A stretch of 64,000 nucleotides of DNA from Candidatus Eisenbergiella stercoravium (GCA_019113175.1 DXHY01000007.1:38248-102247), one strand, 5' to 3'. Numbered from the stretch's first letter, positions 23,199 through 33,588 are shown. A program made the numbers and translations. Notes: generated by a model not told the origin, from the letters alone.

Positions 23199-24998
23199 TC
23201 ACGTATAAAACTGCGCCTGCATCTCAAACAGCTCCGCATAAGCGCCTTTCTTCCTCATCAGCTCCTCATGGGTGCCCCGCTCCACGATCCGTCCGCCAGC
23301 GAACACCGCGATCTCATCGCAGAACCGGGTGCTGGAAAGCCTGTGGGAAATATAAACGGCGGTCTTTCCTTCCGTCAGCTCATTGAAATGCCGATACAGT
23401 TCAAACTCGGCCCGGGGATCCAGCGCCGCCGTCGGTTCGTCCAGCACCACGATGGGAGCGTCCTTATACAGAGCGCGTGCCAGCGCAATCCGCTGTCCTT
23501 CTCCGCCGGATGGCTCAAATCCGGTTTCATCAAAATTTTTATATACTGCCGTATGGATTCCTCGGGGCAGACTGTCCAGTTTTTCTCCAAAGCCCGCGCG
23601 GCGCAGGACATCTTCTACCTTTCCTTCATCCGCCGGACGGGCGAGTGTCACATTTTCCTCCAGTGAAAGGGAGAAGAGCCGGTAATCCTGAAAGACTGCC
23701 GAAAAAGCCGACATATAGCTGTCATAATCGTATTCCTGTATCGGAATGCCGTCCATCCGGATTTCTCCCTCCGTAGGATCATACAGCCTCGTGAGGAGCT
23801 TTACGAAGGTGGTTTTGCCTGCCCCGTTTTCCCCCACAACAGCCAGCTTCATCCCGAGGTTTAATGTCAGGCTCACATCCCGCAGTGCCCAGGTATCGCT
23901 TCCGGAATAGCGGAATCCCACGTTTCTGAATTCGATCACGTGCTCTCCCTTCGGAAGGATTCTTTTCTTTCTCTCTTCCCCGGCAGAAGCATCCTCATTC
24001 CGGCCATCGCCATCTCCGCGGAGTCTGGCAGGCACGGACAGATACTCATCCAGCCGGTCATAAAACCGGTCGTAAACCCGGATCTCCGTCAGATTATCCA
24101 GAACGGTGCGCAGTGCGGAGGCAAATGTCGTTACGGCACTGACATACATGGTAAACGAACCCACAGAAATTCTTCCCTGCATGGTCCGCAGAATAAGCCA
24201 GGCGTAAGCTACGCACTGCTGCAGAAACGTACAGCCGGATCCAATCAGACCGGAACGGATGTAACCATCATTCTGCTGTTTCTGGTTATCGTTTACGCGG
24301 GTAAAAAACGCCCGCTCCCGTTTCAGCAGCCAGTCTCCCATGGCATTCAGCCGGATTTCCTTCCCATAGTCAAAGTTCTCAAACAGCCTGGCATAGTACA
24401 TCCAGCCCCTCTGATCCGCACTGATCTGCTCCGTCAGCTTTGCCGCCTGCTCCTTTGCGCGCCCTTCCGCGAGCGTCCCGACTCCGGTCAGGACAAAAAA
24501 GATCAGAACAACCCGCACGTCCAGCGTGGCAATAATCGCCGCGACCCCTGCGAGAGTAAACACCTGACCAACGATATTCAGCGCGCTGTCCAGCAGATAA
24601 CCGAAGCCGTGCCAGTCAGAGTACAGAAATTTTTTCGCTTTTTCCTGCATATCCAGAAAATCCGGATTTTCCAGCTGCTCCAGATCCGCCCGGGCAAGCC
24701 TCCGGTGCAGCTCGCTTTCAAATTCTGCCGCCACCCGGCAGCGTCTGGTAAAGCCGTCCATGCTGAAAAATACGGAAAGCCCTCCGGCGATGAGCGTATA
24801 GCCTGCCAGCACCCCCACATAAAGCATCAGCATCTGCGGTCTCGCTTCCCCCATCAGCTCATCTATGATATACTTGGGAGCCAGCGCCGCGATCACCGGA
24901 ATCATGGAATTGACAAACTGATAGAGAACCATCCAGAGTATATAACATTTATCATACTTCCATCCCTGTCTCACAAAAAAGATCAAGCCTTTAAACAT
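23199..24998 (-). CDS. ABC exporter, permease and ATPase in one chain
   Basis: This 599-residue half-transporter has about six helices in residues 15-310. The nucleotide-binding domain carries Walker A GENGAGKTT, signature PSGGEGQRIALARAL, Walker B IVVLDEPTAALD and H-loop ISHRLS. All catalytic residues are intact, so it could work as a homodimer. It probably exports peptides, lipids or drugs. The start at MFKGLIFF is chosen for AGGAGGAAAAATCT. Upstream lies a short ORF and a hairpin with a T-run, suggesting control by attenuation. No partner gene is adjacent. Confidence 0.92.
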   Translation of the reverse strand: MFKGLIFFVRQGWKYDKCYILWMVLYQFVNSMIPVIAALAPKYIIDELMGEARPQMLMLYVGVLAGYTLIAGGLSVFFSMDGFTRRCRVAAEFESELHRRLARADLEQLENPDFLDMQEKAKKFLYSDWHGFGYLLDSALNIVGQVFTLAGVAAIIATLDVRVVLIFFVLTGVGTLAEGRAKEQAAKLTEQISADQRGWMYYARLFENFDYGKEIRLNAMGDWLLKRERAFFTRVNDNQKQQNDGYIRSGLIGSGCTFLQQCVAYAWLILRTMQGRISVGSFTMYVSAVTTFASALRTVLDNLTEIRVYDRFYDRLDEYLSVPARLRGDGDGRNEDASAGEERKKRILPKGEHVIEFRNVGFRYSGSDTWALRDVSLTLNLGMKLAVVGENGAGKTTFVKLLTRLYDPTEGEIRMDGIPIQEYDYDSYMSAFSAVFQDYRLFSLSLEENVTLARPADEGKVEDVLRRAGFGEKLDSLPRGIHTAVYKNFDETGFEPSGGEGQRIALARALYKDAPIVVLDEPTAALDPRAEFELYRHFNELTEGKTAVYISHRLSSTRFCDEIAVFAGGRIVERGTHEELMRKKGAYAELFEMQAQFYT

Positions 24999-25033
24999 AG
25001 ATTTTTCCTCCTGATTTGATGTTTTTTCACACG

Positions 25034-25133
25034 AAAAAAGCTGTAAAGGCAACATCAAACCAGAGGGTCGCCCGCTGTCCTTTCCGGACGGCCCCCGTCA
25101 GAAAAAATCTGTGTCTGACGCTGCTTTACAGCT
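25034..25133 (-). promoter_or_regulatory. Attenuator-like terminator in the ABC exporter leader
   Basis: AGCTGTAAAG (25133-25124 on the minus strand) pairs perfectly with CTTTACAGCT (25048-25039) and is followed by TTTTTT, 36 bases before the exporter start. Inside are a GTCAGA/TCTGAC hairpin and a GTCC/GGAC hairpin, giving a branched structure. The first arm overlaps the stop codon of the 15-codon ORF 25126-25173, the arrangement used in leader-peptide attenuation. Confidence 0.6.
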
Positions 25134-25173
25134 CAGTGAAAATAAAAGGCTTGAAAGCGTAATTTTTAAACAT
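25126..25173 (-). CDS. Candidate 15-residue leader peptide
   Basis: The frame MFKNYAFKPFIFTEL ends in TAA inside the first arm of the terminator stem. GAAAGGAAA lies just upstream of the ATG. Four of the 15 residues are phenylalanine. Drug exporters such as the Bacillus BmrCD pair are controlled by translation of a leader peptide before a terminator; a similar role here is inferred. The ORF might instead be a chance relic, since decayed genes lie directly upstream. Confidence 0.4.
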   Translation of the reverse strand: MFKNYAFKPFIFTEL

Positions 25174-25455
25174 GTTTTTTTCCTTTCTCTGTCAGTTTTG
25201 CCTGATCAATCATGCGAAAGCTTTCGCATGTCATTTCTGCAATTCTTCCCTTATGCATATGTCCGCTTGCCGGACCGAATCTTCCCAGTGATCTGTTCAG
25301 CTGATCCGCCGCCCTTTGCACCTCCTCCGCGTCCGGCGGCAGGGATTCTTCACTGCGTACTGAAGAACTGCTTCCGCTCCTCTTACGCCCTGAAACTCCC
25401 CTTCGTCCACCAGCGTCTGGCCGTAATCAAAAAGAATCATCTTTGGCTTCTGCAT
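25166..25455 (-). pseudogene. Truncated HAD hydrolase
   Basis: The start MQKPKMILFDYGQTLVDEGE holds the HAD nucleophile motif in the form DYGQT. The frame shifts at about 25338 and continues PPDAEEVQRAADQLNRSLGRFGP to a stop at 25166. The total is only about 95 codons against more than 200 for the family, and the lysine and GDxxxD motifs are missing. It starts 13 bases after the stop of the next pseudogene, so the two were once an operon. Confidence 0.65.
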
Positions 25456-25468
25456 CCGTTTTTCCTTC

Positions 25469-25911
25469 TCACCCCAGAATAAATTTTCTCATCCGCTGCG
25501 GCTTCGCCTGTGGATTCAGCTTCCGGATCTGCGCCTCCAGTCTCCGGTATGCTTCGTCAGGATCGGTTTTTTCCGCCTCTCTCATCACTTCTTCTTCCCA
25601 GAAATCCTATGTCAGGCAGAATACGGAAGAAAACCAGCCATATTCCTCCCCTTTTCCGGAGACCTTTCTGGCCTGTCCGCAGATGGAGATATAAAATCCG
25701 GCCTGAAGCTGCACCAGCGCCCGTTCAAAAGCGGACGCGTATTCCTTCCCGGCAAATCCGCCATATTGTCTCAGCAAATGTGCGGGAAGTTCCCTGTATT
25801 CCTGAAGCAGGCGGCCAGCGTGAATATGCCGCCGTCCCGATCCCCTCCCATGATGAACCCGGCCTCTCGGAGATCCTGTACAAAATCGTCAAAACTGCGG
25901 ATGGTTTTCAT
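25469..25911 (-). pseudogene. Decayed AlkZ-like (winged-helix DNA glycosylase family) gene
   Basis: The beginning MKTIRSFDDFVQDLREAGF with GGDRDGGIFTL resembles the N terminus of AlkZ-related proteins. A frame change near 25790 leads to RELPAHLLRQYGGFAGKEY, LVQLQAGFYISICGQ and EYGWFSSVFCLT, then a stop codon (TAG) and DFWEEEV up to RKFILG. A central segment expected between the two halves is absent. A TTTCGGCATGGAGG leader motif is just upstream of the start. The family call rests on partial similarity; that the gene is broken is clear. Confidence 0.6.
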
Positions 25912-25967
25912 CTCGTCTTCACCTCCATGCCGAAACATTTTATACCGGGACATGCACGCCGGAACAG

Positions 25968-28610
25968 TCACTCTTCCCTCCATCTCACCGTAATCCGATC
26001 ATCTTTCTGAAGTGAAAGCTCCTCAAATACAAGGGTGCCTCCCTTCTGCCTTGCCGGAATCTGTTTTCCGTTCAGGCGGATTCCCTCCGCCGACTTTCCC
26101 TTCGGAGGGTAAAACTCCCGCAGGGAAAGTCCGCCATAAAGAATCGTAATCTCTGTTTCTTCCTCTGTGACCTTCACCCGCCCCCAGGCCTTCTGGAAGC
26201 TCCAGAAGCTGCGGAATTCTTTCTGCTCTTCTGCCACATTTCCCGAATCCTCTTTTAGGGCTGTCTCCGTTTTATCTGCTTCTGCGGGTTCATCCATATT
26301 CTCCAGATCCATGGGGGCAAAGCCCATTCCCTTTCTGACACCATCCCAGGAAAAACCGGAAATGGCCGGAAGGAGGCTGTAGCTGGCCATGCTTCTGGCG
26401 TAATTGCTTCCGCATTCCATCTCGTTCCAGGGATTTCTCCGGTATCCGTCATACCGCTCCCGGATTGCCTTTACGATGGAAAGCCCTTCCTTTTTCAGTC
26501 CGGCAAGAAGCATGTGACAGGCCGCCTGATACTCGAATCCGGTCATGCACTCCGTAGAGTAAGTGAGCGGGATCTTCGGCTTTCCGCCCTGCGGCCAGGT
26601 ACAGATCAGAAGCCCCTTCTCATCGTCCACCGCAAAATTCCGCCAGAGGTTTTCCACCTCCTGCATACTTTTAAAATTATTCCGGTACAGACTGGACAGA
26701 GACGTTTTTACCTGCGCTTCGTCGTAAATCTCTCCCAGCCCGCATAATGCGGCATGCCAGCAGGCCGTCATCTGGTCGATCGCGCAGCCTGAGCCGATCT
26801 GATATTTGATTTCTCCCGCTTCTTCGTTCCAGTAGGCCTTCTCCAGCTCAGCCCCGTATCCGGAAAGAAGCGTCTGATCCGTAAGATCAATCCGCTGCCC
26901 GTAATAGCTTCCGTTGAACAGATGCCGATCCGCCCACGCCTTCCCTCTTTCAAACATTTCCATATATTGTTCGGCATCCTGATTCTCTCCCAGATGGGCC
27001 GCCATTTCTGCCGCGGCTTTCAGAGCCGCCAGATAAAAACCGGTCAGCCAGGAATTGGGACCGAACAGCTCCATATCCAGCGTGTGGTGCTGCCTTCCGC
27101 GGATCACACCGGTTTTTTCCGGATCCCAGCGGTTCGGATTTTTGTCGGACCAGGCATACTCCAGGCTCTTCTTCACACCGGGCCATAGCCTGACAAGCCA
27201 GGCGTCGTCTCCAGAAAATTTCCATTCCCGATAAACCTTTATCACGCCTCCCATCTGTCCGTCCACGCAGGACAGAAAGCTCCACGGCTCTCTTCCAGGA
27301 GGCAGCTGAAGCCGGAAGCTCATCCGCCCGTCCGCGTGCTGGTTGTATTTATAATCCGCTTCCCGCATGCTTCTCTCCAGATCAGGGAAAAGAAACGGCA
27401 GCGCATAGGCATAATTCCAGACATGCGTACAGCTCCCCTCGCAGCTTCCCACGTTTTCCAGGCAGCCCTCAAAGCCATAAAATGTACCGTCCGTCAGTCT
27501 GAGCACTGTGGGCGATTTCAGCACGGAAAGATTGGCGGAAACCGCATCGATCACCGCCTCCGGCAGAGTGGATTGATGCAGAGTCTCCGTAAAAAGACGT
27601 GTCTGCGCTTCCAGCCTGTCCCAATGCTCCATACAATAGCGGGCGGACGCATCGGAATCCGGGAAAATCGTGGCATAGTAATTCTTCCACCAGGTCTTCT
27701 TTCCCTCCGGTTCCGGATTCCAGAAATTATACATCTCCGGGAAACTCCAGCTTACCAGGAAACGCAGTGTCTTCCTCTCCCCGGGCTGAAGCGTGATCCG
27801 TTCCGCCAGGTCAGCCGTGTCCTCCGTACTCTGTACCGGGTCGGGTCCCTCCCCGTAATGCCGGTTCACAAAACCGCCCGGCCTTTTAAAGTCCTCCCAG
27901 AACATCTCCACGCCGTCCTGCCAGCCGCCGCGATACCAGTATTCCTGCCAGCTGCACTCCCCGCCGGCGGCAGCAATCGTCACATTCCCACGCTTCAGTT
28001 CGTCTCTGTCATTCTCTCCCGAAATCACGATCCTGTTAAACACACCGCCCCGATGCTCATGCCTGGATCTTCCCATGCTGAAGGGGCTCCCCCAGAAGCA
28101 GCATACCGTATAATCCGTCTCCTTCTCCGTGTTGTTTTCAATTACAAAGGAAAAAAATGCGGCTGGAAGAGAAGAATCCTCCGAATTCATCGGGATGAAC
28201 GGATTGAACGCGGTCATTTCCACGTTCCCCGGAAACCGTTCATCCTGAAATTTCAGCCTTGCCATCGGGAACTCCCCGTCAAAAATGACAGACCGGAAAT
28301 GCGGCCAGCCCGCCAGTGTCTTATCGAGCGGTCCGCAGCCAAATCCGATGTTTCCTCCTTCCACTCCCTGCGGCCTCTCTCCCATAAGCGGAATCTCCGC
28401 CTCCCCCGTCAACGACCGGGCATCCAGCAGCTTTCCCTCCCGCTCCGCTTTTACGACAAAGCCGGTAAATCCGTTCAGGCTTCTCTTATTCGGCCGGTTA
28501 TAGATTTCAAAATCCCGCAGCCTTCCGTTTCCCGCAAGCCCTATACAGCCAGTCCCGATTCCTCCCAGCGGGAAGGAAATCTGATACAGTCTTTTCCCGT
28601 CGTATTTCAT
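25968..28610 (-). CDS. GH116 family glycoside hydrolase
   Basis: This 880-residue cytosolic enzyme begins ISFPLGGIGTGCIGLAGNG and RDFEIYNRPNKRS, the hallmark of GH116 (bile-acid beta-glucosidase/glucosylceramidase-like). The C-terminal catalytic alpha/alpha barrel includes HTLDMELFGPNSWLTGFYLA and CTWPQGGKPKIPLTYSTECM and ends in a beta-rich segment. The family removes beta-glucose or beta-xylose residues. The gene is 49 bases downstream of the CE2-like esterase on the same strand, so deacetylation and deglycosylation of one polysaccharide are probably coupled. AGGGGGAA precedes the start. Confidence 0.93.
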   Translation of the reverse strand: MKYDGKRLYQISFPLGGIGTGCIGLAGNGRLRDFEIYNRPNKRSLNGFTGFVVKAEREGKLLDARSLTGEAEIPLMGERPQGVEGGNIGFGCGPLDKTLAGWPHFRSVIFDGEFPMARLKFQDERFPGNVEMTAFNPFIPMNSEDSSLPAAFFSFVIENNTEKETDYTVCCFWGSPFSMGRSRHEHRGGVFNRIVISGENDRDELKRGNVTIAAAGGECSWQEYWYRGGWQDGVEMFWEDFKRPGGFVNRHYGEGPDPVQSTEDTADLAERITLQPGERKTLRFLVSWSFPEMYNFWNPEPEGKKTWWKNYYATIFPDSDASARYCMEHWDRLEAQTRLFTETLHQSTLPEAVIDAVSANLSVLKSPTVLRLTDGTFYGFEGCLENVGSCEGSCTHVWNYAYALPFLFPDLERSMREADYKYNQHADGRMSFRLQLPPGREPWSFLSCVDGQMGGVIKVYREWKFSGDDAWLVRLWPGVKKSLEYAWSDKNPNRWDPEKTGVIRGRQHHTLDMELFGPNSWLTGFYLAALKAAAEMAAHLGENQDAEQYMEMFERGKAWADRHLFNGSYYGQRIDLTDQTLLSGYGAELEKAYWNEEAGEIKYQIGSGCAIDQMTACWHAALCGLGEIYDEAQVKTSLSSLYRNNFKSMQEVENLWRNFAVDDEKGLLICTWPQGGKPKIPLTYSTECMTGFEYQAACHMLLAGLKKEGLSIVKAIRERYDGYRRNPWNEMECGSNYARSMASYSLLPAISGFSWDGVRKGMGFAPMDLENMDEPAEADKTETALKEDSGNVAEEQKEFRSFWSFQKAWGRVKVTEEETEITILYGGLSLREFYPPKGKSAEGIRLNGKQIPARQKGGTLVFEELSLQKDDRITVRWREE

Positions 28611-28659
28611 CTGTTTTCCCCCTGCTTTTTATATTATTACTGCCATATCCTGGCGTCCA

Positions 28660-29778
28660 TCAGCCTTTTCCCATTTTCCGCTTCAATATCCCCTCCGCCC
28701 GGTCAATGAGTACCTCTGCCGCCAGCGCATGCTCCTTCTTTCCGGGATGGTTCTCCGATCCCACCCAAAGCGGATTGGTGGCGGGAAGAAGCAGGAAATC
28801 CGCTTTCTCATCCCCGCTTTCCTCCCGGTATTCCCGGACCGCTGTTTCCAGATAGGGCGCCATCCTGTGCTCACACATACCGTACACCCAGAGGAGATAA
28901 GCGTCCGGATTCAGCCGCCGAAGCTTTCTCAGGAAATCCTTTACCGATGCCTCAAAGCGGAGGGCGGACTGCTCCTCCAGACCTCCGCAGGGGCGGGAAA
29001 CCATCCGGTGTGAACTCCCGTCCTGCGGATCCACCCAGGCCGGACGGTCAACGGCGAAGCCGTCGTTGCTTCCCAGGTTGACCACCACCAGATCAGGCTG
29101 CCAGGCCGAAAAATCATTCCGCTCAAAGGCGCCCAGCTCCCGGTTATGATCTCCGGTCAGAACACCGCAGATCTGCTCATAGTATCTGGGCATGATCTGG
29201 ATGAAATCATTGTAACAGGAGCAGTGCGCGCCCCAGCCGCACTGAGCCAGAATGCGGAAATCCGCCTTAAAATGCTCCGCTGTAAGCAGGGCATAATTGC
29301 CGTCCAGGCCGTAGACCGCAGGCCCCGCCCCTACAAGGCAAGGCGCGCCCGCCAGTCCTACTCCGGCGCTCAGGCTGTCCCCCACGAACTCGATCCGGCA
29401 GGCTCCGTCCGGAATAGGATACAGCTTTCCATCACAGTCCAGACCGTGCACCAGGAGGCAGCGCTTTTCATCCTCCCGCATGGGCTGTACCTCCTTCAGC
29501 AGCCTTACCCTGCGCATCGTACCTGCCGGAAATCCCCGGAAGGCACACAGACGGCTTCTTCCCTTCGGAACGATCAGGCGCTGCAGACAGAAACCGTCCA
29601 CCTCTATGCGCACCCATTCCTCCATGGATTCATAATCGGATTCCAGCTCAAACCACAGCTCGCCTCCATCCGTCAGGAACTCCAGACCGCTGGCCGTCCA
29701 GAACAGCGGAAGAGGATTTCCCGTCCGGGTCCTTCCCAGAATATGTATTTCAGGCTCAGTGGGCTGATAATGTCTCAT
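28660..29778 (-). CDS. CE2-like SGNH carbohydrate esterase
   Basis: This 372-residue protein has an N-terminal jelly-roll ([20 protein letters not shown]) followed by an SGNH domain: nucleophile block [10 protein letters not shown] near residue 132, [10 protein letters not shown] with the oxyanion asparagine, and the terminal HPGKKEH histidine near residue 350. This order is that of CE2 acetyl-xylan or acetyl-mannan esterases. No signal peptide is visible, so it acts on imported acetylated oligosaccharides. It is the first gene of the pair with GH116. Confidence 0.85.
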   Translation of the reverse strand: MRHYQPTEPEIHILGRTRTGNPLPLFWTASGLEFLTDGGELWFELESDYESMEEWVRIEVDGFCLQRLIVPKGRSRLCAFRGFPAGTMRRVRLLKEVQPMREDEKRCLLVHGLDCDGKLYPIPDGACRIEFVGDSLSAGVGLAGAPCLVGAGPAVYGLDGNYALLTAEHFKADFRILAQCGWGAHCSCYNDFIQIMPRYYEQICGVLTGDHNRELGAFERNDFSAWQPDLVVVNLGSNDGFAVDRPAWVDPQDGSSHRMVSRPCGGLEEQSALRFEASVKDFLRKLRRLNPDAYLLWVYGMCEHRMAPYLETAVREYREESGDEKADFLLLPATNPLWVGSENHPGKKEHALAAEVLIDRAEGILKRKMGKG

Positions 29779-30037
29779 TTTCCGTTTTTCCTTTCATACC
29801 TTCATGTATTCGAAATTCTGTTCTGATTATAATTCATATTTCCGGTTCCGTCCACCTGTTCATGGGAATTGCATGGCTTTCATTCCCTCTGTCTGTCAGA
29901 AAAATAACAATATCAGCATTATTATTGTAAAATCTCAGAAAAATATTTCTCTCTTTTGCACAAAAGGCTGTCCTTTTTATCGTTTTTGTGGTACAATTTC
30001 AACATCACCATTTATTATGAACCAGGGGGATATCATT
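29779..30037 (+). promoter_or_regulatory. Upstream region of the glycogen operon
   Basis: An extended -10 box, TGGTACAAT (29989-29997), lies 40 bases before the glgC start; the -35 region is weak. The rest is AT-rich DNA shared with the divergent esterase gene. No other feature was found. Confidence 0.45.
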
Positions 30038-31246
30038 ATGGCCAAAGAAATGATAGCAATGCTTCTTGCCGGCGGCCAGGGATCACGTCTCTATGCCCTG
30101 ACCCAGAAGCTGGCAAAACCCGCAGTTCCCTTCGGCGGAAAGTATCGGATTATCGACTTTCCTCTGTCCAACTGCGTTAACTCCGGTATTGATACGGTCG
30201 GCGTACTGACTCAGTATCAGCCGCTGGTGCTCAATGAATACATCGGAAACGGACAACCCTGGGATCTGGACCGCCTGCATGGAGGCGTCCATATCCTGCA
30301 GCCCTATCAGCAGGCATCCGGCTCCGACTGGTACAAGGGCACGGCAAACGCGATTTATCAGAACATTCCTTTTATCGAACGGTACAATCCGCAGTACGTG
30401 ATCATCCTTTCCGGAGATCAGATCTGCAAACAGGATTACAGCGATTTTCTCCGATTCCATAAGGAGAAAAACGCGGAGTTCAGCGTTGCCGTCATGGAGG
30501 TGCCGTGGGAAGAGGCTTCCCGCTTCGGCCTCATGGTTGCGGATGAAAACGACCGGATCACTGAATTCCAGGAGAAGCCGAAGGAGCCCAAATCCAATCT
30601 GGCTTCCATGGGAATCTATATTTTCAACTGGGATATCCTGAAGAGATATCTGATTGAGGACGAGGCCGATCCGGAATCAGAAAATGACTTCGGCAATAAT
30701 ATTATCCCCAATCTTCTTCGTGACGGCCGCAGCATGTACGCCTACCGCTTCAATGGCTACTGGAAGGATGTGGGAACCATCGCTTCCCTCTGGGAGGCAA
30801 ACATGGAGGTTCTTGATCCGGAGCACAGCGGCATCAATCTGTTTGACAGCGACTGGAAAATCTACAGCCGCAACAGCGGTATGACCGGCCACAAGATCTG
30901 CCGCGGCGCCGTGGTGGAAAATTCCATGATTACGGACGGCTGCCATGTGGAAGGAAGCGTAAAGCATTCCATCCTGTTTGCGGGCGTTCGTGTGGAAAAG
31001 GGTGCAAAGGTGGAGGACGCTGTGGTCATGGGCGGTACGGTCATAAAGGCCGGTGCCGTGGTGGAGCACTGCATCGTTGCCGAGAATGTGGTGATCGGAG
31101 AGAACGCTGTGGTCGGCGCCATGCCTTCAGAAAATGAAAACGGCGTAGCTACGGTGGGATCCGGCGTTTATATCGGAGACGGCGCCAAAATCGGCCCTCA
31201 TGCCATGGTGAATAATAATGTAAAAGGCGGTGAAGAACAATGGTAA
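30038..31246 (+). CDS. glgC: Glucose-1-phosphate adenylyltransferase, GlgC subunit
   Basis: This 402-residue enzyme makes ADP-glucose from ATP and glucose-1-phosphate, the first committed step of glycogen synthesis. The signature [20 protein letters not shown] is followed by [31 protein letters not shown] and the sugar-site segment EFQEKP, with a left-handed beta-helix at the C terminus. The start at 30038 follows CAGGGGGA; upstream in-frame sequence is unlike the family. It overlaps glgD by seven bases, as in other clostridia, where GlgC and GlgD form a mixed tetramer. Confidence 0.96.
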   Translation: MAKEMIAMLLAGGQGSRLYALTQKLAKPAVPFGGKYRIIDFPLSNCVNSGIDTVGVLTQYQPLVLNEYIGNGQPWDLDRLHGGVHILQPYQQASGSDWYKGTANAIYQNIPFIERYNPQYVIILSGDQICKQDYSDFLRFHKEKNAEFSVAVMEVPWEEASRFGLMVADENDRITEFQEKPKEPKSNLASMGIYIFNWDILKRYLIEDEADPESENDFGNNIIPNLLRDGRSMYAYRFNGYWKDVGTIASLWEANMEVLDPEHSGINLFDSDWKIYSRNSGMTGHKICRGAVVENSMITDGCHVEGSVKHSILFAGVRVEKGAKVEDAVVMGGTVIKAGAVVEHCIVAENVVIGENAVVGAMPSENENGVATVGSGVYIGDGAKIGPHAMVNNNVKGGEEQW

Positions 31247-32385
31247 ATTCCAACGCAGATGCACTGGGCATCATTTTCCCGAACAGCTATGATTCTCTGG
31301 TACCCGAGCTGGTCACGGAACGGCTGATGGCCTCGATTCCGTTTGCCAGCCGATACCGCATGGTGGATTTCATTCTGTCCAGCATGGTAAACTGCGGCAT
31401 TGGAAACGTTTCCATCATCGTCCGCAGAAACTATCATTCCCTGATGGACCATCTCGGCTCCGGCCGTGAATGGGATCTGACCCGCAAAAACGGCGGTCTG
31501 CATATTTTTCCGCCCTATTCGGACAAGACCGTTAAGATCTACAGCGGCCGTGTGGAGGCGCTGGCAAGCGTAGTCGGTTTCCTCAGAGATCAGAAGGAAA
31601 AATATGTGGTAATGGCGGATGCAAATATTGCCGTCAATTTTGATTTTAACGCACTGATTGACTCTCATATCAGGAGCGGCGCAGATGTCACGGTGGCCTA
31701 TTCCAGTGAACCCATACCGGACGTCGCCATGAATTCCTCCGCTCTTCGCAAGGAGATGTATTATACGCTGGAGATGGACGAGGACGGAAAGGTGAATCAG
31801 ATCCTCATCAATCCTCAAAAGGAAGGCAATCAGAATTTCTGCATGAATATCTACATCATGGAACGGGAGCTCCTGATCAGCTGGATTGAAAAGGCGTTTA
31901 TGCGCGGGGACATCTATTTTGAGCGTGATATCCTTGCCCGTTCTCTGGACAGACTGAATATAAGAGGATTTAAGTTTGACGGATATATCGCGCGCATCTG
32001 CGACATGAAGAGCTATTTTGACGAGAATATGAAGCTTCTGGATGAGAACAACCTGAACGCTCTGTTCTCGGCCAATCCCGTTTACACCAAGATCCGTGAC
32101 GATAACCCGACCCGTTACATCAACGGTTCCAGTGCGGAGAATATCATGGCCGCTGATGGCTGCGTCATCGAAGGAGAGGTGGAAAACAGCGTTCTCTTCA
32201 GAGGTGTGAAGATCGGCAAGGGCGCCAGGGTGAAGAACTGTGTTCTGATGCAGGATACCGTGGTGGAAGACGGTGCCAATCTGGAATACATCGTTACCGA
32301 CAAGGATGTCACCATTACCGCAGGAAAAGAGCTGCGCGGAACCGACAGCCTTCCGGTCTATGTGGCGAAGTATCAGGTCGTATAA
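31240..32385 (+). CDS. glgD: Glucose-1-phosphate adenylyltransferase regulatory subunit GlgD
   Basis: This 381-residue homologue of GlgC lacks the GGxGxRL nucleotide loop: the N terminus reads [19 protein letters not shown]. It keeps [18 protein letters not shown] and the C-terminal beta-helix ([18 protein letters not shown]). GlgD subunits are poor catalysts alone and raise GlgC activity. The start overlaps the end of glgC and is coupled to it. A strong terminator follows. Confidence 0.95.
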   Translation: MVNSNADALGIIFPNSYDSLVPELVTERLMASIPFASRYRMVDFILSSMVNCGIGNVSIIVRRNYHSLMDHLGSGREWDLTRKNGGLHIFPPYSDKTVKIYSGRVEALASVVGFLRDQKEKYVVMADANIAVNFDFNALIDSHIRSGADVTVAYSSEPIPDVAMNSSALRKEMYYTLEMDEDGKVNQILINPQKEGNQNFCMNIYIMERELLISWIEKAFMRGDIYFERDILARSLDRLNIRGFKFDGYIARICDMKSYFDENMKLLDENNLNALFSANPVYTKIRDDNPTRYINGSSAENIMAADGCVIEGEVENSVLFRGVKIGKGARVKNCVLMQDTVVEDGANLEYIVTDKDVTITAGKELRGTDSLPVYVAKYQVV

Positions 32386-32413
32386 AGCAGTAAAACGCAT
32401 AAGAAGTATTTTT

Positions 32414-32448
32414 AATCGGATAGGGGAAGTGCTTTCCCCTATCCGATT
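32414..32448. terminator. Bidirectional terminator between glgD and ldh
   Basis: A 15-bp perfect stem, AATCGGATAGGGGAA with TTCCCCTATCCGATT, has a short loop and A/T-rich flanks on both sides. It separates two convergent genes. Confidence 0.85.
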
Positions 32449-32455
32449 TTGCCGT

Positions 32456-33409
32456 TCAAAGCTCCAGCCCTTCGATGACTTTTTTCAGCGTATTCGCGGA
32501 GTCCTTCAGCTTCGCCTCTTCCTCTCCATTCAGGGAAATGGGCACCCGTGTCTCAACGCCGTCCTTTCCCACGATGGCGGGCATGCTCAGAGCCACGTCG
32601 CTGATTCCATATTCCCCGTGCATCATGGAGGAAATGGGAAGAATGGATTTCTCATCCCGCACGATGGCTTCGCAGATCCGCTTCACGGACATGGCGATGC
32701 CGTAATAGGTAGCATGCTTCTTCGCAATGATTTCATAGGCGCTGTTCTTCACCTCTTCAGCAATCCTGCGGGTGGCCGCCTCATGCTCAAAATGTCCCCG
32801 CATCTCGCAGAAGCGGTTAAGCGGAATTCCGGATACGTTCGCGCTGCTGAACACGGCGATCTCACTGTCCCCATGCTCTCCGATGATGAAGGCGTGCACG
32901 CTTCTGCTGTCCACAGAGAGATGCTCTCCCAGGCGGTATTTCAGTCTGGCTGTGTCCAGAACGGTTCCGGAACCGATTACCCGGTTTTCCGGCATACCGC
33001 TCAGCTTCAGTGCTGTATATGTCAGGATATCCACCGGATTCGCCACGATCAGAAGAATTCCCTGATAGTCCCTTTTTGCGATCTCAGGAATGATGCTTTT
33101 AAAAATGCTCACATTCTTATGCACCAGATCCAGCCGGGTTTCCTTCGGCTTCTGACTGGCTCCCGCAGTCACAATGATCACGGCGGAATCCGTAATATCA
33201 TCATAGCTTCCCGCATAAATCTTCATCTGCCGGGCGAAGGGAATGCCGTGGGCAATGTCCAGCGCTTCCCCTTCCGCCTTCTCCCGGTTCGCATCGATCA
33301 GAACCAGCTCGGAAAAAAGGCCGCTCTGCATCAGGCTGAAAGCCGATGCAGATCCCACAAAGCCGCAGCCGATGATGGCCGCCTTTCTGTTATTAATCAC
33401 CTGTTTCAT
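32456..33409 (-). CDS. ldh: L-lactate dehydrogenase
   Basis: This 317-residue enzyme reduces pyruvate to L-lactate with NADH. The N-terminal motif is AAIIGCGFVGSASAF; ASQKPKETRLDLV holds the substrate loop, ANPVDILTY the cofactor region, and the catalytic histidine is in IIGEHGDSE near residue 178. The length is standard. The start is at MKQVINN, where AGGAGA is eight bases upstream. A GCCGC hairpin adjoins that site. Lactate is thus a likely fermentation product. Confidence 0.96.
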   Translation of the reverse strand: MKQVINNRKAAIIGCGFVGSASAFSLMQSGLFSELVLIDANREKAEGEALDIAHGIPFARQMKIYAGSYDDITDSAVIIVTAGASQKPKETRLDLVHKNVSIFKSIIPEIAKRDYQGILLIVANPVDILTYTALKLSGMPENRVIGSGTVLDTARLKYRLGEHLSVDSRSVHAFIIGEHGDSEIAVFSSANVSGIPLNRFCEMRGHFEHEAATRRIAEEVKNSAYEIIAKKHATYYGIAMSVKRICEAIVRDEKSILPISSMMHGEYGISDVALSMPAIVGKDGVETRVPISLNGEEEAKLKDSANTLKKVIEGLEL

Positions 33410-33532
33410 ATCGTCTCCTTCCCGCCGCACCTGCGGCAAAGCCGTTTTTTCTTCTATTTTCTTTTATCCTTATGCCTGTATCAGCTTCTCGTTTTCTATA
33501 TCCTACCATATTACTGGGAATTGGCAAGCAGA

Positions 33533-33588
33533 AAAAACCCGGAATAACACAGTATTATTCTCCTTTTCTTGTGTTTTTCCGGGTTTTC
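33533..33588 (-). terminator. Terminator of the GH36 gene
   Basis: AAAACCCGGAA pairs with TTCCGGGTTTT, with inner AACAC/GTGTT pairing, and on the minus strand runs into TTTTTTC. It lies 87 bases past the GH36 stop. The flanking 33589-33674 is AT-rich with no gene. Confidence 0.7.

Noticed and set aside
27336..28709. 457-codon plus-strand frame
   Set aside because: Antisense to GH116; no signals.
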